Assembly: GCF_033807575.1 (NCBI RefSeq)
Contig: NC_084727.1
Coordinates: 7,502,001-7,566,000, forward strand
Source: Cydia pomonella
Lineage: Eukaryota > Arthropoda > Insecta > Lepidoptera > Tortricidae
Reading direction: 5' to 3'
DNA length: 64,000 nt
Below are positions 33,625 through 43,659 of the stretch, piece by piece; within the stretch, counting starts at the first letter, position 1; every line of letters begins with the position of its first letter. The position numbers and the translations under genes are program-made. The notes beneath the pieces were generated by a model. The model did not search any database. It saw nothing but the letters and a program-made list of their open reading frames with translations, and was not told where the DNA came from.

Positions 33625-33812
33625 GTTTCTACTCATAGTGTTGTGTTCCTGCCGGTGAGTAAGCTTGCCAGAGCTCAACGAGGGGAAGGTGGGTATAGGG
33701 TCGGCAACGCGCATGTAACTCCTCTGGAGTTGCAGGCGTACATAGGCTACGGACACTGCTTACCATCAGGCGGGCCGTATGCTTGTTTGCCACCGACGTA
33801 ATATAAAAAAAA
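33625..33812 (+). mobile_element. Dispersed repeat family R, plus-strand copy
   Basis: Starts near AGTGTTGTGTTCCTGCCGGT and runs through GTCGGCAACGCGCATGTAAC to GGCGGGCCGTATGCTTGTTT and an A-rich tail. Highly similar to the copies at 44198 and 56930. Confidence 0.78.
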
Positions 33813-33951
33813 TGTCAAATTACACAAAAACTATGATTAAAAAATAAAACCAACAAATACTAAAATTCTTTACTTTAACTGTTTATCCGCCACGCCAGTT
33901 TGTTCCTTACGAATCTCTAGGTCCGTGGTATCACGCGGACCGTGCTCTTAT

Positions 33952-34060
33952 ATGTAGGGTTGCCATACGTCCCGTATATGCGTCTGTCCCGTATTTGTAT
34001 ATAGGATCGCGTCCCGTATTTGCATTTATCCCGTTTTTGTCTCGTATTTCGATACCGCTG
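33952..34060 (+). repeat. GGGTTGCCATACGTCCCGTA-type repeat end
   Basis: A TAGGGTTGCCATA-like start is followed by four CCCGTAT(T) motifs within 80 bp. This resembles ends of hAT-like elements in insects, but no matching right end or duplication was found. Confidence 0.35.
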
Positions 34061-34176
34061 TAGAATATCTAGAGTAATGGTCAGAAAACGAAGTGATATA
34101 TGTGTATAATTCAATGGTTATTAAAAAACTAGGGAGCTCACAACTTACAGTCCAGAAGAGAAAAAGGTATCAAAAG

Positions 34177-34381
34177 CAGAGATCGGAACCGGTTTTTTTG
34201 CAAAAACATCGAAATAACCATATATTTCGGTTTATTTTATACTCAAAATGTAGGACTCAGTTGTGTTTTTAGATAACGACTTCGTATTATTAGATTGCCC
34301 GATTAGGAATGAAATAATTAACAAAGAACGAAAAAATACCGTTTTCGTTCCCATACAAAAAATACCGGTTTCCGATCCCTG
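34177..34381. mobile_element. hAT-type MITE, 205 bp, TSD ATCAAAAG
   Basis: Ends CAGAGATCGGAACCGGTTTT and AAATACCGGTTTCCGATCCCTG are imperfect complements. Identical 8-bp repeats ATCAAAAG lie at 34169-34176 and 34382-34389. Non-coding; one copy in the window. Confidence 0.9.
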
Positions 34382-34726
34382 ATCAAAAGTAAGGTCAGCA
34401 AAAAGCAATGTTGACAGAAAAAATACGCTTCCCGCGAGCGTGCTAGCCCAGCACAAACTTTTTGCGCAAATTTAGCTTAAAATGTAGGTCAAATGTCATG
34501 AGTGCCGTTCTACGTGTCATTATAGTCGTTGTATAATCAAAATTAAGAGGTCATTTAGAAGTTTTTACGCGAATTTTGCTTAAAATGTAGGCCAAGTATT
34601 ATGTTGTTGCCAATGCAAGTTTGCGTACTAATAAAATAATACACTTTTGCTGATCAATAATAGTCCTTCTGACGTTGCAAAAAGGTTTACAAAAAGGTCC
34701 TTCAGAGTTTTTCGTCTTTAGAATCA

Positions 34727-34850
34727 GGGAAAATCGAAGTTCGTCAATTGCGGGCATTTTTCTCTGTCAGTCTAATTACATCTTAGTAAGAGTAAAAGAG
34801 AAAGATCCCCGCAATTTGTGAATTTCGGTTTTCGCGGTAAGCCGCCAGAT
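34727..34850. mobile_element. MITE family D, copy 5
   Basis: AGGGAAAATCGAAGTTCGTC at the left and TTTCGGTTTTCGCGGTAAGC at the right, with CGGGCATTTTTCTCTGTCAG inside. Close to the copy at 7598. Confidence 0.78.
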
Positions 34851-35040
34851 ATACCATAATATTGCGATTGAGTCATGTCAAAGTTAGGTACCTATAAATT
34901 GTCATTTGTCGAACAATTATGTCAAACTAAAAAAAAACTGACAATTAACTAATTACAACTCTGACAATTAAGAATTAATTAATTAATAGTTTAAACTTAA
35001 ATTCATGTCAGTGGCGGAGCTTCATACATATCAGAAAACC

Positions 35041-35168
35041 AGGGCCCCATTTCTCGAACGGTATTTGACTAATATTACGAGTATTAGTCCACGAACTGTC
35101 AAGTTGTATGAGTTACCATGGCAACACACTAATAATATTACACAAATACACCGTTAGTAAATGGGCCC
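35041..35168. mobile_element. MITE with AGGGCCCCATTT ends
   Basis: AGGGCCCCATTTCTCGAACG at the left and TAGTAAATGGGCCCCTG at the right, with ACTAATATTA-type inverted motifs inside. A 128-bp palindromic non-coding unit of a family common in Lepidoptera. Confidence 0.72.
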
Positions 35169-35225
35169 CTGCTCAACTATTTGAATTAAAAATAGTGTCA
35201 AATTCACTTTATAAAAAAAAACAGG

Positions 35226-35280
35226 GTAGCCGGTGAAAATTGAGTTCTTGACGAACTTCGATTTTCGCGGTAGGCCCGCA
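35226..35280. mobile_element. MITE family D, half copy
   Basis: Only the right half remains: TTGACGAACTTCGATTTTCG then CGGTAGGCCC. The left half is lost or unrecognisable. Confidence 0.6.
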
Positions 35281-35856
35281 AACCTGTGACCGAAAAGTTG
35301 ATATTTTTATTTAAATGCAAATATATTATTCAAATATTTTTATTTGTATTAACTAATGTATAAGTTTTACGAAACTTAATCTAAACTTAAATATGCAACA
35401 AAACAAATTAAACATAACATTTCTTAAGTACAAAATCCATCATCAAAACAATTACTCAAAATTATATTTTATTAAATTCACTTGTGCGACCGAGTGTCCA
35501 TTGATTTTTCATTTGCATGGAGACAGAGACAGCGCGACGGTTCGACGCGAGAGCGAGCGGGACGGACGATTATTAATGGGGAGACTATAAAATCTGCAAT
35601 CGCAACCCCAAAACACTGTGGTAACTTTTTGTTGACATCGAGTTGTCTCCGCCCAGTCACAGAGGGCGCTTAAATCAATTATAGTTTCACGTTTGAAAAC
35701 TGGTTTTAGACAAAAAATAAATTATAGTTAGTCAAACGAAGATATTATCTCCCTATCTATTCAGATGCACATGTTAATTATTAAAGAAATCTGAATTTCG
35801 TTTTAGATTATTGACGAAACTTTTTTACAATCACGATCTTCGAAAAAATAGCCACT
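35281..35856. other. Unassigned stretch
   Basis: A GC-richer patch at 35470-35670 contains overlapping short frames on both strands (ACAGCGCGACGGTTCGACGC region). Neither has splice sites nor protein-like features that I trust, so no gene is called. Confidence 0.4.
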
Positions 35857-35990
35857 TAGAGTCAGACCAAGCTAACTCGGCAGCGTTTTGATAGCACAGA
35901 CTATGCAAGTGTTATTTTAAACATCAAACTTTTATTAAATTGCAGTCTGTGCTATCAAAATCGCTGCCAAGATAGCTTGGTCTGACTTTA
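35857..35990. mobile_element. MITE family A, copy 4, best preserved
   Basis: Inverted ends TAGAGTCAGACCAAGCTA and TAGCTTGGTCTGACTTTA are both intact with TA at each boundary. The pair AGCGTTTTGATAGCACAGAC and GTCTGTGCTATCAAAATCGC fills the arms. Consistent with a Tc1/mariner-type TA target. Confidence 0.88.
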
Positions 35991-36186
35991 CCTATATACT
36001 AGTGGCTCTGTGAGACCTCGCGTTAAGTTTTTTATGCCAATTTCTGCATTATGAAAAAATTCTAAAAACTGGAACGACAATAAAAATCTATTTATTCATA
36101 GAATCTGTTCTCGAAATTTCGCGATAATGGTTAAGAATTCCGACGTGTAGGGAACATTCGGATGATCCGGACATATGACAGTAGAG

Positions 36187-36257
36187 TTGCTGGCGTCTAT
36201 AGGCTACGGTAACCACCAGGCGGGCCGTATGCTTGTTTGCCACCGACGTAGTGTAGA
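36187..36257 (+). mobile_element. Dispersed repeat family R, short 3' fragment
   Basis: Retains GCGTCTATAGGCTACGGTAA then GGCGGGCCGTATGCTTGTTT and GCCACCGACGTAGT. The 5' part is missing. Confidence 0.72.
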
Positions 36258-36955
36258 AAACAAACAAAGCAAAATGCCCGAGTTAAAATGGACCTTCGCT
36301 AACGTAACGTCAATTATTGTGCATTATGAATCAAATTTTAAAAAAAAGTTTTGACCAATATTCAATTCACAACGTAACTTACATTGGTAAAAGAGATATT
36401 TTATTTGATTCTAAATTTAACCTCCATATACCCCAAGAGAAGGACAAGAGTACATTTTGCCGATAAAAAATATTATTTTGAACGTAACCGAGAACACACA
36501 CACACGTACAGGTAATTGTCAAATGCTATTACACCGTACAAACTGTCTGTGTTTGCGTAAGGTTAGGTACTCTGCTCGGAAAATATTGATACTTAATGTG
36601 TATAGCTACTGCAAAATTTTACTGAACCCTTTTACTGCATGATTTGCAGTTTTAAATTGAGCGCTAAGGTAAAGAAAAGAGAGTTGTATTTTGCGTGCCC
36701 TTATTTAAAATTTTCGGGTATGTGAAATCTTAATTCATGTTAACATTTAACTTTTAATAAATAGATGGCGTTAGGATTTGTTATTATGGTAATTTATAAA
36801 TGTAAAGGACTAATTCATATGTTTATAAAATTTTAATTATTATGGAGTCATTTGACGAAACAGGAGCTTGTATCCCATGGTAAAAAATTTAAGGATTTTC
36901 CGTGTATATGTACAAAACTCAATATATATATGTAGATTAAAGAAGTACATACATA
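36258..36955. other. Unassigned AT-rich stretch
   Basis: Nothing is recognised apart from a short (CA)n run near 36495. No gene is supported. Confidence 0.5.
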
Positions 36956-36968
36956 TAGTTTTAGTTAC

Positions 36969-37461
36969 ATAGCTGGTGGCCTAGCAGTAAGAGCGTGCGA
37001 CTTGCAATTCGGAGTTCGTAGGTTCGAACCCTGGCTCGTACCAATGAGATTTTTGGAACTTTTATGTATGAAATGTCACTGTAACAATTGCATGTTAGTA
37101 TAAGTTACAAGTAGTTATAACTGTTTAGTGTATTAGATCTTCTTTCTTACTTTTTTTTGTTTTCTAATGTGGTGCTGTTTGTAGATGGTTTTGCAATAAA
37201 CGTTTTTCTATTCTATTCTATTCTAAATATCATTTGATATTTACCAGTCGGTTTTCGGTGAAGGAGTAACATCGTGAGGAAACCGGACTTACTGGACTAA
37301 TCCCAATAAGGCTTATTTTACCCTATGGGTTGGAAGATCGTCAGATGGCAGTTGCTTTCGTAAAAACTAGTGCCTACGCCAATTCTGGGGATTAGTTGCG
37401 AAACGAATCCCAGACTCCCACGAGCCGTGGCAAAATGCCGGACAACGCAATGAAGAAGAGT
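36969..37461 (+). mobile_element. tRNA-derived SINE with 10-bp target duplication and an internal insertion
   Basis: The head GCTGGTGGCCTAGCAGTAAG with B box GGTTCGAACCC is followed by the body seen at 20275 (TATTTACCAGTCGGTTTTCG ... AAATGCCGGA). Direct repeats TTTTAGTTAC flank it (36959-36968 and 37462-37471). A foreign block at 37078-37227 interrupts the body. Confidence 0.88.
37078..37227 (+). mobile_element. Retroposed fragment nested in the SINE
   Basis: The block is absent from the other SINE copies. It ends GGTTTTGCAATAAACGTTTT then (TTCTA)n, a tail form of a retroelement 3' end. Flanking SINE text AAATGTCACT and AAATATCATT looks like an imperfect target duplication. The block is therefore younger than the SINE. 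Confidence 0.65.
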
Positions 37462-37706
37462 TTTTAGTTACTGTTGGGTCTGATTATATTACGAAAGAAT
37501 AAAACGTTATCATATTACCCTTTATTTATTGAGATAAAATTTCACGAGCCACGATGAATAATCTAATTAATTCTAATTAGAAGTAATCATAATCAAAGAC
37601 CGTAGTTCAGAAAAATAAAATTAATTATTTTTATTGTATTACAAATGTATCTAAAAAAACCGGCCAAGTGCGAGTCGGACTCGCACAGGAAGGGTTCCGT
37701 TACGGA

Positions 37707-37806
37707 GTCAGTACTTGGATGGGTGACCGTTTTTATAGATAATGGTACGGAACTTCCGTACCATGTACCATTATCTATAAAAACGGTCACCCATCCAAGT
37801 ACTGAC
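37707..37806. repeat. Perfect 42-bp inverted repeat (hairpin) of 5S-like sequence
   Basis: Arm 37707-37748 (starting GTCAGTACTTGGATGGGTGA) is the exact complement of 37765-37806, with a 16-base centre that itself can pair (GGTACGGAA / TTCCGTACC). Each arm starts with the 3' internal part of a 5S rRNA gene. Such a hairpin is unstable over time, so it is probably young or is formed by an insertion mechanism. Confidence 0.92.
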
Positions 37807-37850
37807 GCCGCCCGACGTTGCTTAACTTCGGTGATTGGATGAGAACCTCG
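37783..37850 (-). repeat. 5S rRNA-derived SINE head (SINE3-like)
   Basis: On the minus strand the block reads GGTTCTCATCCAATCACCGA, then AGTTAAGCAACGTCGGGC, then GTCAGTACTTGGATGGGTGA. It matches the middle and 3' half of arthropod 5S rRNA, including box A and box C of its internal promoter, with several changes (for example GTGACCG for GGGACCG). It is not a complete 5S gene: the first 30 bases and the end are missing. Confidence 0.8.
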
Positions 37851-38090
37851 AGATTGGAAAGAAATATTTATTTTATTCCGTTTGTAGTATTTGTTGTTAT
37901 AGCGGCAACAGAAATACATAATCTGTAGAAATTTCAACTAGCTAACTATCACGGTTCATGAGATACAGCTTGGTGATAGACGGACGGACAGCGGAGTCTC
38001 AGTAATAGGGTCCCGTTTGACCCTTTGGGTACGGAACCCTAAAAACCTACAGTTTTTAGTAATTTTAGTAGATAACTCTTATTTATGACC

Positions 38091-38203
38091 ACGGCCGGCA
38101 AAACGTCTTTGTCGCTTATCTTAAGGACGCCTTTGCTTATTCGTATACAGATACAAGCAAATCTCGTCTTTATGGCAAACGACAAAGTGGGACGTTTAAG
38201 CCA
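38091..38203. mobile_element. MITE family G, copy 2
   Basis: Reads GGCCGGCAAAACGTCTTTGT through TAAGGACGCCTTTGCTTATT to AAAGTGGGACGTTTAAGCC. It is the inverted relative of 20727-20856. Confidence 0.6.
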
Positions 38204-38236
38204 GAACGTGCCGTGTCAGGTAATATGTAATACCCT

Positions 38237-38318
38237 TGCAGGCGTCCGTTCTTAGGCTACGATGATCGCTTACCATCAAACGTGCCATATGAATATTTGC
38301 CACCAAATAAAAAAACGT
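38237..38318 (+). mobile_element. Dispersed repeat family R, eroded 3' fragment
   Basis: GCAGGCGTCCGTTCTTAGGC, GCTTACCATCAAACGTGCCA and an A-rich end match the family R tail with many substitutions. Confidence 0.55.
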
Positions 38319-38500
38319 AAACAAGCAAGATTTAAAAGCGTTATTGCTTCAAATCGATCACTTGTTACTTTTTTAACTCGTAACCGAAAACGTGACGCGC
38401 CGGCGTGGTGCGGACACGTGAGCTTTGTTAACCTGTGTCTGATAAAAAACAACGGTCTTATTGCCATTGTACTTACGATTGAATTTAGCAAGGTACTTAT

Positions 38501-38726
38501 CTCTCTTCTTCTTCCTCGCGTTGTCCCGGCATTTTGCCACGGCTCATGGGAGCCTGGGGTCCGCTTGACAACTAATCCCAAGATTTGGCGTAGGCACTAG
38601 TTTTTACGAAAGCGACTGCCATCTGACCTTCCAACCCAGAGGGTAAACTAGGCCTTGTTAGGATTAGTCCGGTTTCCTCACGATGTTTTCCTTTACCGAA
38701 AAGCGAGTGGTAAATATCAAATGATG
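38501..38726 (-). mobile_element. 5'-truncated tRNA-derived SINE with 16-bp target duplication
   Basis: On the minus strand it carries the body and tail of the 20275 SINE (TTTACCACTCGCTTTTCGG ... GCCGTGGCAAAATGCCGGGA ... GAAGAAGAG) but not the tRNA head. It is bounded by identical TTAGCAAGGTACTTAT repeats (38485-38500 and 38727-38742). 5' truncation with an exact duplication is the signature of LINE-driven reverse transcription at the target. Confidence 0.93.
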
Positions 38727-38934
38727 TTAGCAAGGTACTTATAAATGAATTAATATTTGGGGACAATCCATAGATCGATGTAGCTCCAAAGTCCAAACTA
38801 AGCAAAGCTTTTACTATGCGTACTAGGTGACGAGCATATTACTTACTTATACCACCTTATACATTATATACTTACTTAAATACATATATAACGACTATAA
38901 CTCTGGAACAAGTATTCGTGATAAACACATAAAT

Positions 38935-39110
38935 AAATCATAATCATTCTTTATTGCAACCATGGTATAGTATAGATGTTATACATGATATACAATGTCT
39001 CACATGGACCCTGCAAGGGCACAGCATATAATATCTTATTCATAACTCATAACATATTATCATATTATTAGCAATATTATCAACTTATTTAAGAAAGTAA
39101 TGAAGCTATT
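38935..39110 (-). repeat. LINE 3' tail fragment
   Basis: On the minus strand the block ends GGTTGCAATAAAGAATGATT and carries CCTTGCAGGGTCCATGTGAG upstream. This combination is typical of a lepidopteran LINE 3' UTR. No polymerase frame is present. Confidence 0.4.
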
Positions 39111-39224
39111 CTTATATTACACATGAGATCACTAATAAATGTCAAACAAATAAATTAATTAATGTACAATATTCATAATACAGATTTAGCTTTTGGTTAT
39201 AAATTTAGGTAAGTTTGTAAATAA

Positions 39225-39303
39225 ATGTCATGCCCTTTCCGAGATTCAAACCCGGGACCTCCTGCTTCGTGGACAAGGTCACTGCCAACTACGAGTAGCT
39301 CAA
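39225..39303 (-). mobile_element. SINE head, Arg-type family, minus strand
   Basis: Minus strand reads GTAGTTGGCAGTGACCTTGT, CCACGAAGCAGGAGGTCCCG, then B box GGGTTTGAATC and GGGCATGACATTTATTT. It matches the tRNA head of the SINE at 47433; the body is lost. Confidence 0.7.
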
Positions 39304-39370
39304 GAGGCCGTTAGAGAGGAGAGGATATTACTGATATGAAGAAAAAGTATACATTTACTTTTTTTTTTTC

Positions 39371-39480
39371 GATCAATGCTGCCGTGACCCCGGTGACCGA
39401 GTGGCTCAGGCACCTGCCGCGATAGCAGGACGCTGGTTCGATTCCAGCCTGGGGCACTGGAGGCCTTGGTCACTTTTTCT
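39371..39480 (+). mobile_element. tRNA-derived SINE (Ser-like head)
   Basis: CCCCGGTGACCGAGTGGCTC (A box) leads to anticodon stem CCTGC / GCAGG with loop CGCGATA. The T arm GCTGG-TTCGATT-CCAGC and closing CTGGGG follow. The anticodon position would be CGA, but base 33 is G, not T, and the long variable arm expected of tRNA-Ser is absent. A short tail (GGCCTTGGTCACTTTTTCTT) follows, so it is a SINE and not a tRNA gene. Confidence 0.7.
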
Positions 39481-39510
39481 TAGTATACGAATATGACATT
39501 TATTTTCAGT

Positions 39511-39951
39511 TTAAGAGGCTGTCAATACCTAAAGCGCGCTCACTGTCTATTTGTATCGGAGTAAATGAGATAGCACTGACGCATGTTACTGGGCCTGGGC
39601 AAGGGAATAATAAGAAAAATATTTAAATAAAAAAAAGTGGATTATTAGTGTAATATTTAAATCGACCACGGTTTAGATATAAATGTTTTGAAATTGTGAT
39701 TTTAATTGCAGACCCATAAGTCAAAACAATAAAGACATAAAACCGTTTAATTGTGATTTTAAGACCAATCTTTGCAATTATTTTCTATCGAGCCGATTTC
39801 GTTCAATCGTGTATCGAGTACAACCACGGTCTTTGAAATATAATTAATATGAACATATATTTTTCTTACTTGACTAAAACAAATAGTCTTTCTTAAAAAA
39901 CTGTTTAAGTAACATCAATTTCAAGGACATTGGGTGTTGACAGCCTCTTAA
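39511..39951 (-). mobile_element. MITE family C, copy 2 (inverted)
   Basis: Reverse complement of 16118-16557, with TTAA at both ends and near-identical interior (GGTTTAGATATAAATGTTTT, AACCGTTTAATTGTGATTTT). One or two base changes per line suggest modest age. Confidence 0.88.
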
Positions 39952-40059
39952 GTATACTTTTTATTGCACACCTCGGTAAAAAATACATTTGAGTATTTAT
40001 TTGTTTACACGAGTAAATTACAAGTAATAAAATAATAAAGGTATATTAAGAGTCCGCAA

Positions 40060-40318
40060 CATTGACATATATCTAAGGTAAGGACGGGCCTGCCTCGCAA
40101 TAAGAATGGGACCAGTACAGCGGTGTCACGCACACGAATTCGAGCCAATCGTGCAGTCTAACGCCGCAACGCGATTGGTTGATGAGTTCGCATCACGCGT
40201 GCAATTGGTCGCAACTAGTTGCGTTAGACTGAACGATAGGCTCGAATTCGTAAGTAACACCGTTAAACTAGCACCATTCTTAATGCCCGTAAGCCCCGTC
40301 GTTAGATATATGTCAATG
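40060..40318. mobile_element. Palindromic MITE family H, copy 1, with near-exact 8-bp duplication
   Basis: Ends CATTGACATATATCTAAGG and the complement of CATTGACATATATCTAACG. The interior pair CGAATTCGAGCCAATCGTGC and a diverged complement (ATAGGCTCGAATTCG) makes a long hairpin. Flanks are GTCCGCAA (40052-40059) and GTCCGCAG (40319-40326). Other copies: 45541-45791 and 61722-62068. Confidence 0.88.
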
Positions 40319-41046
40319 GTCCGCAGCATGCTCGGCCGAATTTCACCTTCCCATACAAACGGAGTTTCATTCTCATTTTAAAACTACGTGTTGGATTGTA
40401 ATGAAACATTGCACATACAATAACATGAGGTATACCTATGCCTGTAATTAGTTTCCATAGCTCCAGCTTATAAAACAAACGAAATAGAGCAAAAAAATTT
40501 GTATGAAAGACTTAAAATCGTTGATTTTTTTAAACTATGGTATCTTTGAAGCTACATAAACTAATTATAGTCCTAAATACAACGTTCTAGATCAAATGAG
40601 ATCAAAATGAGAGCGGAGCGTAACTACGTTTGAATGGAGAACCCAGCTTGCGGCGCAGTCGTAAAAACTAAATTATATGATAATAATAAAAATGAAATTC
40701 CTTAATGTATAAATAAAAATAATAAAGTAGAAGGACTTTCTAGATTTTGCCCCTTCAAGGGCAAGGTGCCCATCCCGCAGGCGACATTCCCACGCTGATT
40801 AATGGCAATAGATTTTTTCTTAGGTACTATCGTCTTCTTAGCATTTTTTCGACTTTTTTGTCACAGCTCGCTAAGAGAACGTAGATTCCACTGGGGAGCC
40901 TAATCCCAAGTCTCTACAAAAATCTACAAAAAAAAAACTTCATGTAAAATTGATGTGTAAGATACACAAATCATACAATAATGCCTATTTTCTTTATTCA
41001 AAGACTCGAGTCTTTATGAGTTGAACTTAAAAAAGACTAAATATAA
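40319..41046. other. Unassigned stretch
   Basis: No gene or clear element. AT-rich, with faint repeat-like text (GAGAACCCAGCTTGCGGCGC near 40640). Confidence 0.4.
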
Positions 41047-41999
41047 TACTAGACTCAGGACTTAATAGACTCGAAAGTTTGTGAGCCTTGTGTCATTATA
41101 GTCGTACATAAAATTGTAGAAATTTATTTTTAAATATATTTGAATTGAACTAAAGGCAAAACACAGTGGCAACACCAGTTGACTTGTCACAACAATCGCT
41201 TTTTGACATTTCTATGTAAACAACTTTTAGAACACTGATTTCGTGTCCCTAGACTCCCTAGCAAAGAAAAATCGATCCCTAGCATACAAAAATGGTACGT
41301 CCCTGAGTTTTGTATAGGAGAAAAAAAATTCTGCTGTGTTACCGTACAAAATGTAACTTTTGTCGGATCAGTTGTTAATTTGAATATGATAATTAAATAC
41401 TCATGGATCTAATAATGCCCGTGTAAGTTAAAAAGTAAAAAACAACAACATGATTTTGAAATAATCGAGTTTTCTTTGCTCACACGAAATCAGTGTTCTA
41501 ATTCTAGAAAAGTACGCATCAAAATGAATAAAAAAAGTAGTTAAACTCTTCGGACGATATAACGTAAAACGTGTTTTAAACGCGGTTGGCCAAAATTTCA
41601 TGTCGTCGAATGATGATCTGATTTAGAGATATCTATGAATGATCTCTTAATACATAACTTTATATTGATAAATCAAGCCATGATACAAATTATTGATGAA
41701 AAATGTAGTATTTTCTACGGTCTAATTTATCTGTTGTAATTTTTTTAAGTTAGACTAAATTATCCTATACCTCAACACACCAACGTAAAAATGTCAAAAA
41801 CAAACGCATAGGAGTTGAATGTTCTATACATTCAATGTTTGCGTCATGTGTTGCCAGTTGAAGCTCAGTGGCGCCCTCAATAAATTTCTAAAATTGTATG
41901 TACCACTATAAACTAGTTGAGTTTTTCAAATTTAGACTCAAAAGACTCAAGTTAGGTACTACCAACGGGATCAGCTAGAAAACAGACATCAATTACTAA

Positions 42000-42596
42000 A
42001 GGTACATTCACGGACATGAATTGCTGAGCCATTTAGGGTTTACATTACATTGAACATTTCATACCGTTAATATTAACAACCAAATTAATTATAGTCTGTC
42101 AAGCAAAGTATGTCAGTAGCAATGTACAGCAATGTGAAGTAGGGCAACACTCAAAAAGCAGTATTACGTTGGTATTGCACTAAGAAAAGCAGCAATGTAC
42201 ATCAAACCAAAAACATACCATCATAACCTCAAATTTTACAAATATTACGATCAACGACCGTGATTGTATTGTGTTTCACCTTGACTTAGCTTAACTTCAT
42301 GCACAAGCTTATTTAATATATTGGTATTTAATAATGACAGCAGAAATTTCTCTTGAAATGGTAACGATTTAAAATGTTCAGAATGTAAACAAACATGATG
42401 GCTGTCAGCCTGTCACTCACTATCCATATTCCACAGATAAAACACAGATAACACGCGATTTTGGAATTATTCGTAAACAGTGTTGCTACCCGTGATTTTT
42501 TAAATTTGCCGCCCATTGCGACAGACGAGATTTACTTGACCGAGTATAGCTTGAACCCTAAATGGATCAGCATTTAATGTCCGTAACCGTTCACCG
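42000..42596. mobile_element. Nested terminal-repeat element, about 600 bp
   Basis: GGTACATTCACGGACATGAA then TGAGCCATTTAGGGTTTACA at the left. TTGAACCCTAAATGGATCAG then TAATGTCCGTAACCGTTCACC at the right. Arms are imperfect complements of about 45 bp. Non-coding between. Confidence 0.65.
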
Positions 42597-43035
42597 TACA
42601 CAAGAGCGGGCTGCGCTGTGGACTATGACCTATTTTCCCTAATCAATCAAAAGGTCTGCGTCTCCGTAATGCTTGTGCTTAACTTTTTAACGTGACGTCT
42701 TATGTTGTTCAAATGTTAGTCTCTTTGTTTGAAAATATGTAATCCCATCAAAAACATAAATGTGAAATGAGAGCCAAGTTCAATATAAAATTAAGATAAT
42801 GCGTCGTTGTTGTCTTCGCCTACAAAAGAATCGAGATCTATATGGATGCCAAGTTCTGTGTTGAAAATCCTGAATTTTTAGTTAAGTACAAGAATATGTA
42901 ACGTTTTAAAATGAATTTATATAACAATTTATTGTTATACTAACAAAAAATTAAGTAAAAAAAAAAAAAAATTACAGTAACGTGTTAATCAGTTATTACA
43001 GTATTATATGTACATGGATACTGCACAATTATGTG

Positions 43036-43142
43036 TGTAGGTTTTAAAGGGTTGGCAACGTGCTTGTGACACCCCAGAGTTAACATAGGTCAACAGTTGT
43101 GTACTTGTTTCCATCAACGTGGTATACCTATTTTTTATACAG
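43036..43142 (+). mobile_element. Dispersed repeat family R, strongly eroded
   Basis: AAAGGGTTGGCAACGTGCTT, then CAGAGTTAACATAGG, then TGTGTACTTGTTTCCATCAACGTGGTAT follows the order of family R with many changes. Probably the oldest copy here. Confidence 0.5.
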
Positions 43143-43433
43143 TTTCTCAAAAAGTGGTAGCTAGTTTACGTAGCTTTTTAGCGTTCGCAAAGTTAGTATT
43201 TGCGAACTAGTGCTTTTTACTTTTCCGAATTTATGTTGTATTCCGAGTTTAACTGTTACTTTTTTTTTATTAATTTTGATGCGGAGGAATATTTCTTTTC
43301 ATTGAAAACACAACTAGTCTAATATAGAAATATTTTAAAATAAAAATGATTGTTTACGTCGTAATGACAAAAAATTATTGTTGTGACAAATCAACTGGTG
43401 TTAACACTATGTTTCGCCTTTAGTTCAATTAAA

Positions 43434-43485
43434 TAAATAAATATTATAGGGACATTCTTACACAAATTGACTAAGTCCCATGGTC
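43434..43485 (-). mobile_element. SINE tail fragment (Arg-type family)
   Basis: Minus strand reads TGGGACTTAGTCAATTTGTG then TAAGAATGTCCCTATAATAT and TTATTTATTT, equal to the 3' end of the SINE at 47433. It is inserted in the right arm of the inverted-repeat region. Confidence 0.75.
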
Positions 43486-43659
43486 AGCTAAAGAAAGAAG
43501 GAATTTTATTTAATTTCTACAATTTTAAGTACCACTATAATGATATAAGTCTTACAAACTTCCGAGTCTATTAAGTCCTGAGTCTAGTTGAGTTATTCCC
43601 ACTAGTTACCACCAAGTTATTACCAGTTGTATCTACTTATTGGGATTTTTTCCCCAACT

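Larger units (their letters stand above)
37650..38043 (+). mobile_element. GGTTCCGTA-family element carrying a 5S-derived insert
   Basis: The left end reads AAACCGGCCAAGTGCGAGTC through GGGTTCCGT. The body from 37885 reads GTAGTATTTGTTGTTATAGC, and the right end is GGGTACGGAACCCTAAAAAC. I recognise this as a very common lepidopteran repeat. Between the left end and the body lies a 5S-rRNA-like segment (37707-37850). Confidence 0.7.
41047..43588. repeat. 2.5 kb inverted-repeat region (foldback-like)
   Basis: The left arm (from CTAGACTCAGGACTTAATAG, with AATTGAACTAAAGGCAAAAC at about 41145) is matched in reverse on the right. There CTATTAAGTCCTGAGTCTAG lies at about 43568 and CGCCTTTAGTTCAATTAAAT at about 43418. 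Arms are interrupted: the right arm carries a SINE fragment (43434-43485). Shorter inverted pairs occur inside (AACACTGATTTCGTG at 41230 and CACGAAATCAGTGTT at 41483). Exact ends and a target duplication were not found. Confidence 0.65.

Noticed and set aside
36484..36660. Short frame with threonine/histidine run near a (CA)n tract
   Set aside because: Explained by the CA repeat and AT-rich sequence; no splice or start support.
37783..37850. Complete 5S rRNA gene
   Set aside because: Only about 65 bases match; the 5' third and the 3' end are missing, and the block is embedded in a repeat.
39371..39456. tRNA-Ser(CGA) gene
   Set aside because: Base 33 is not T, the long variable arm is missing, and a SINE-like tail follows.
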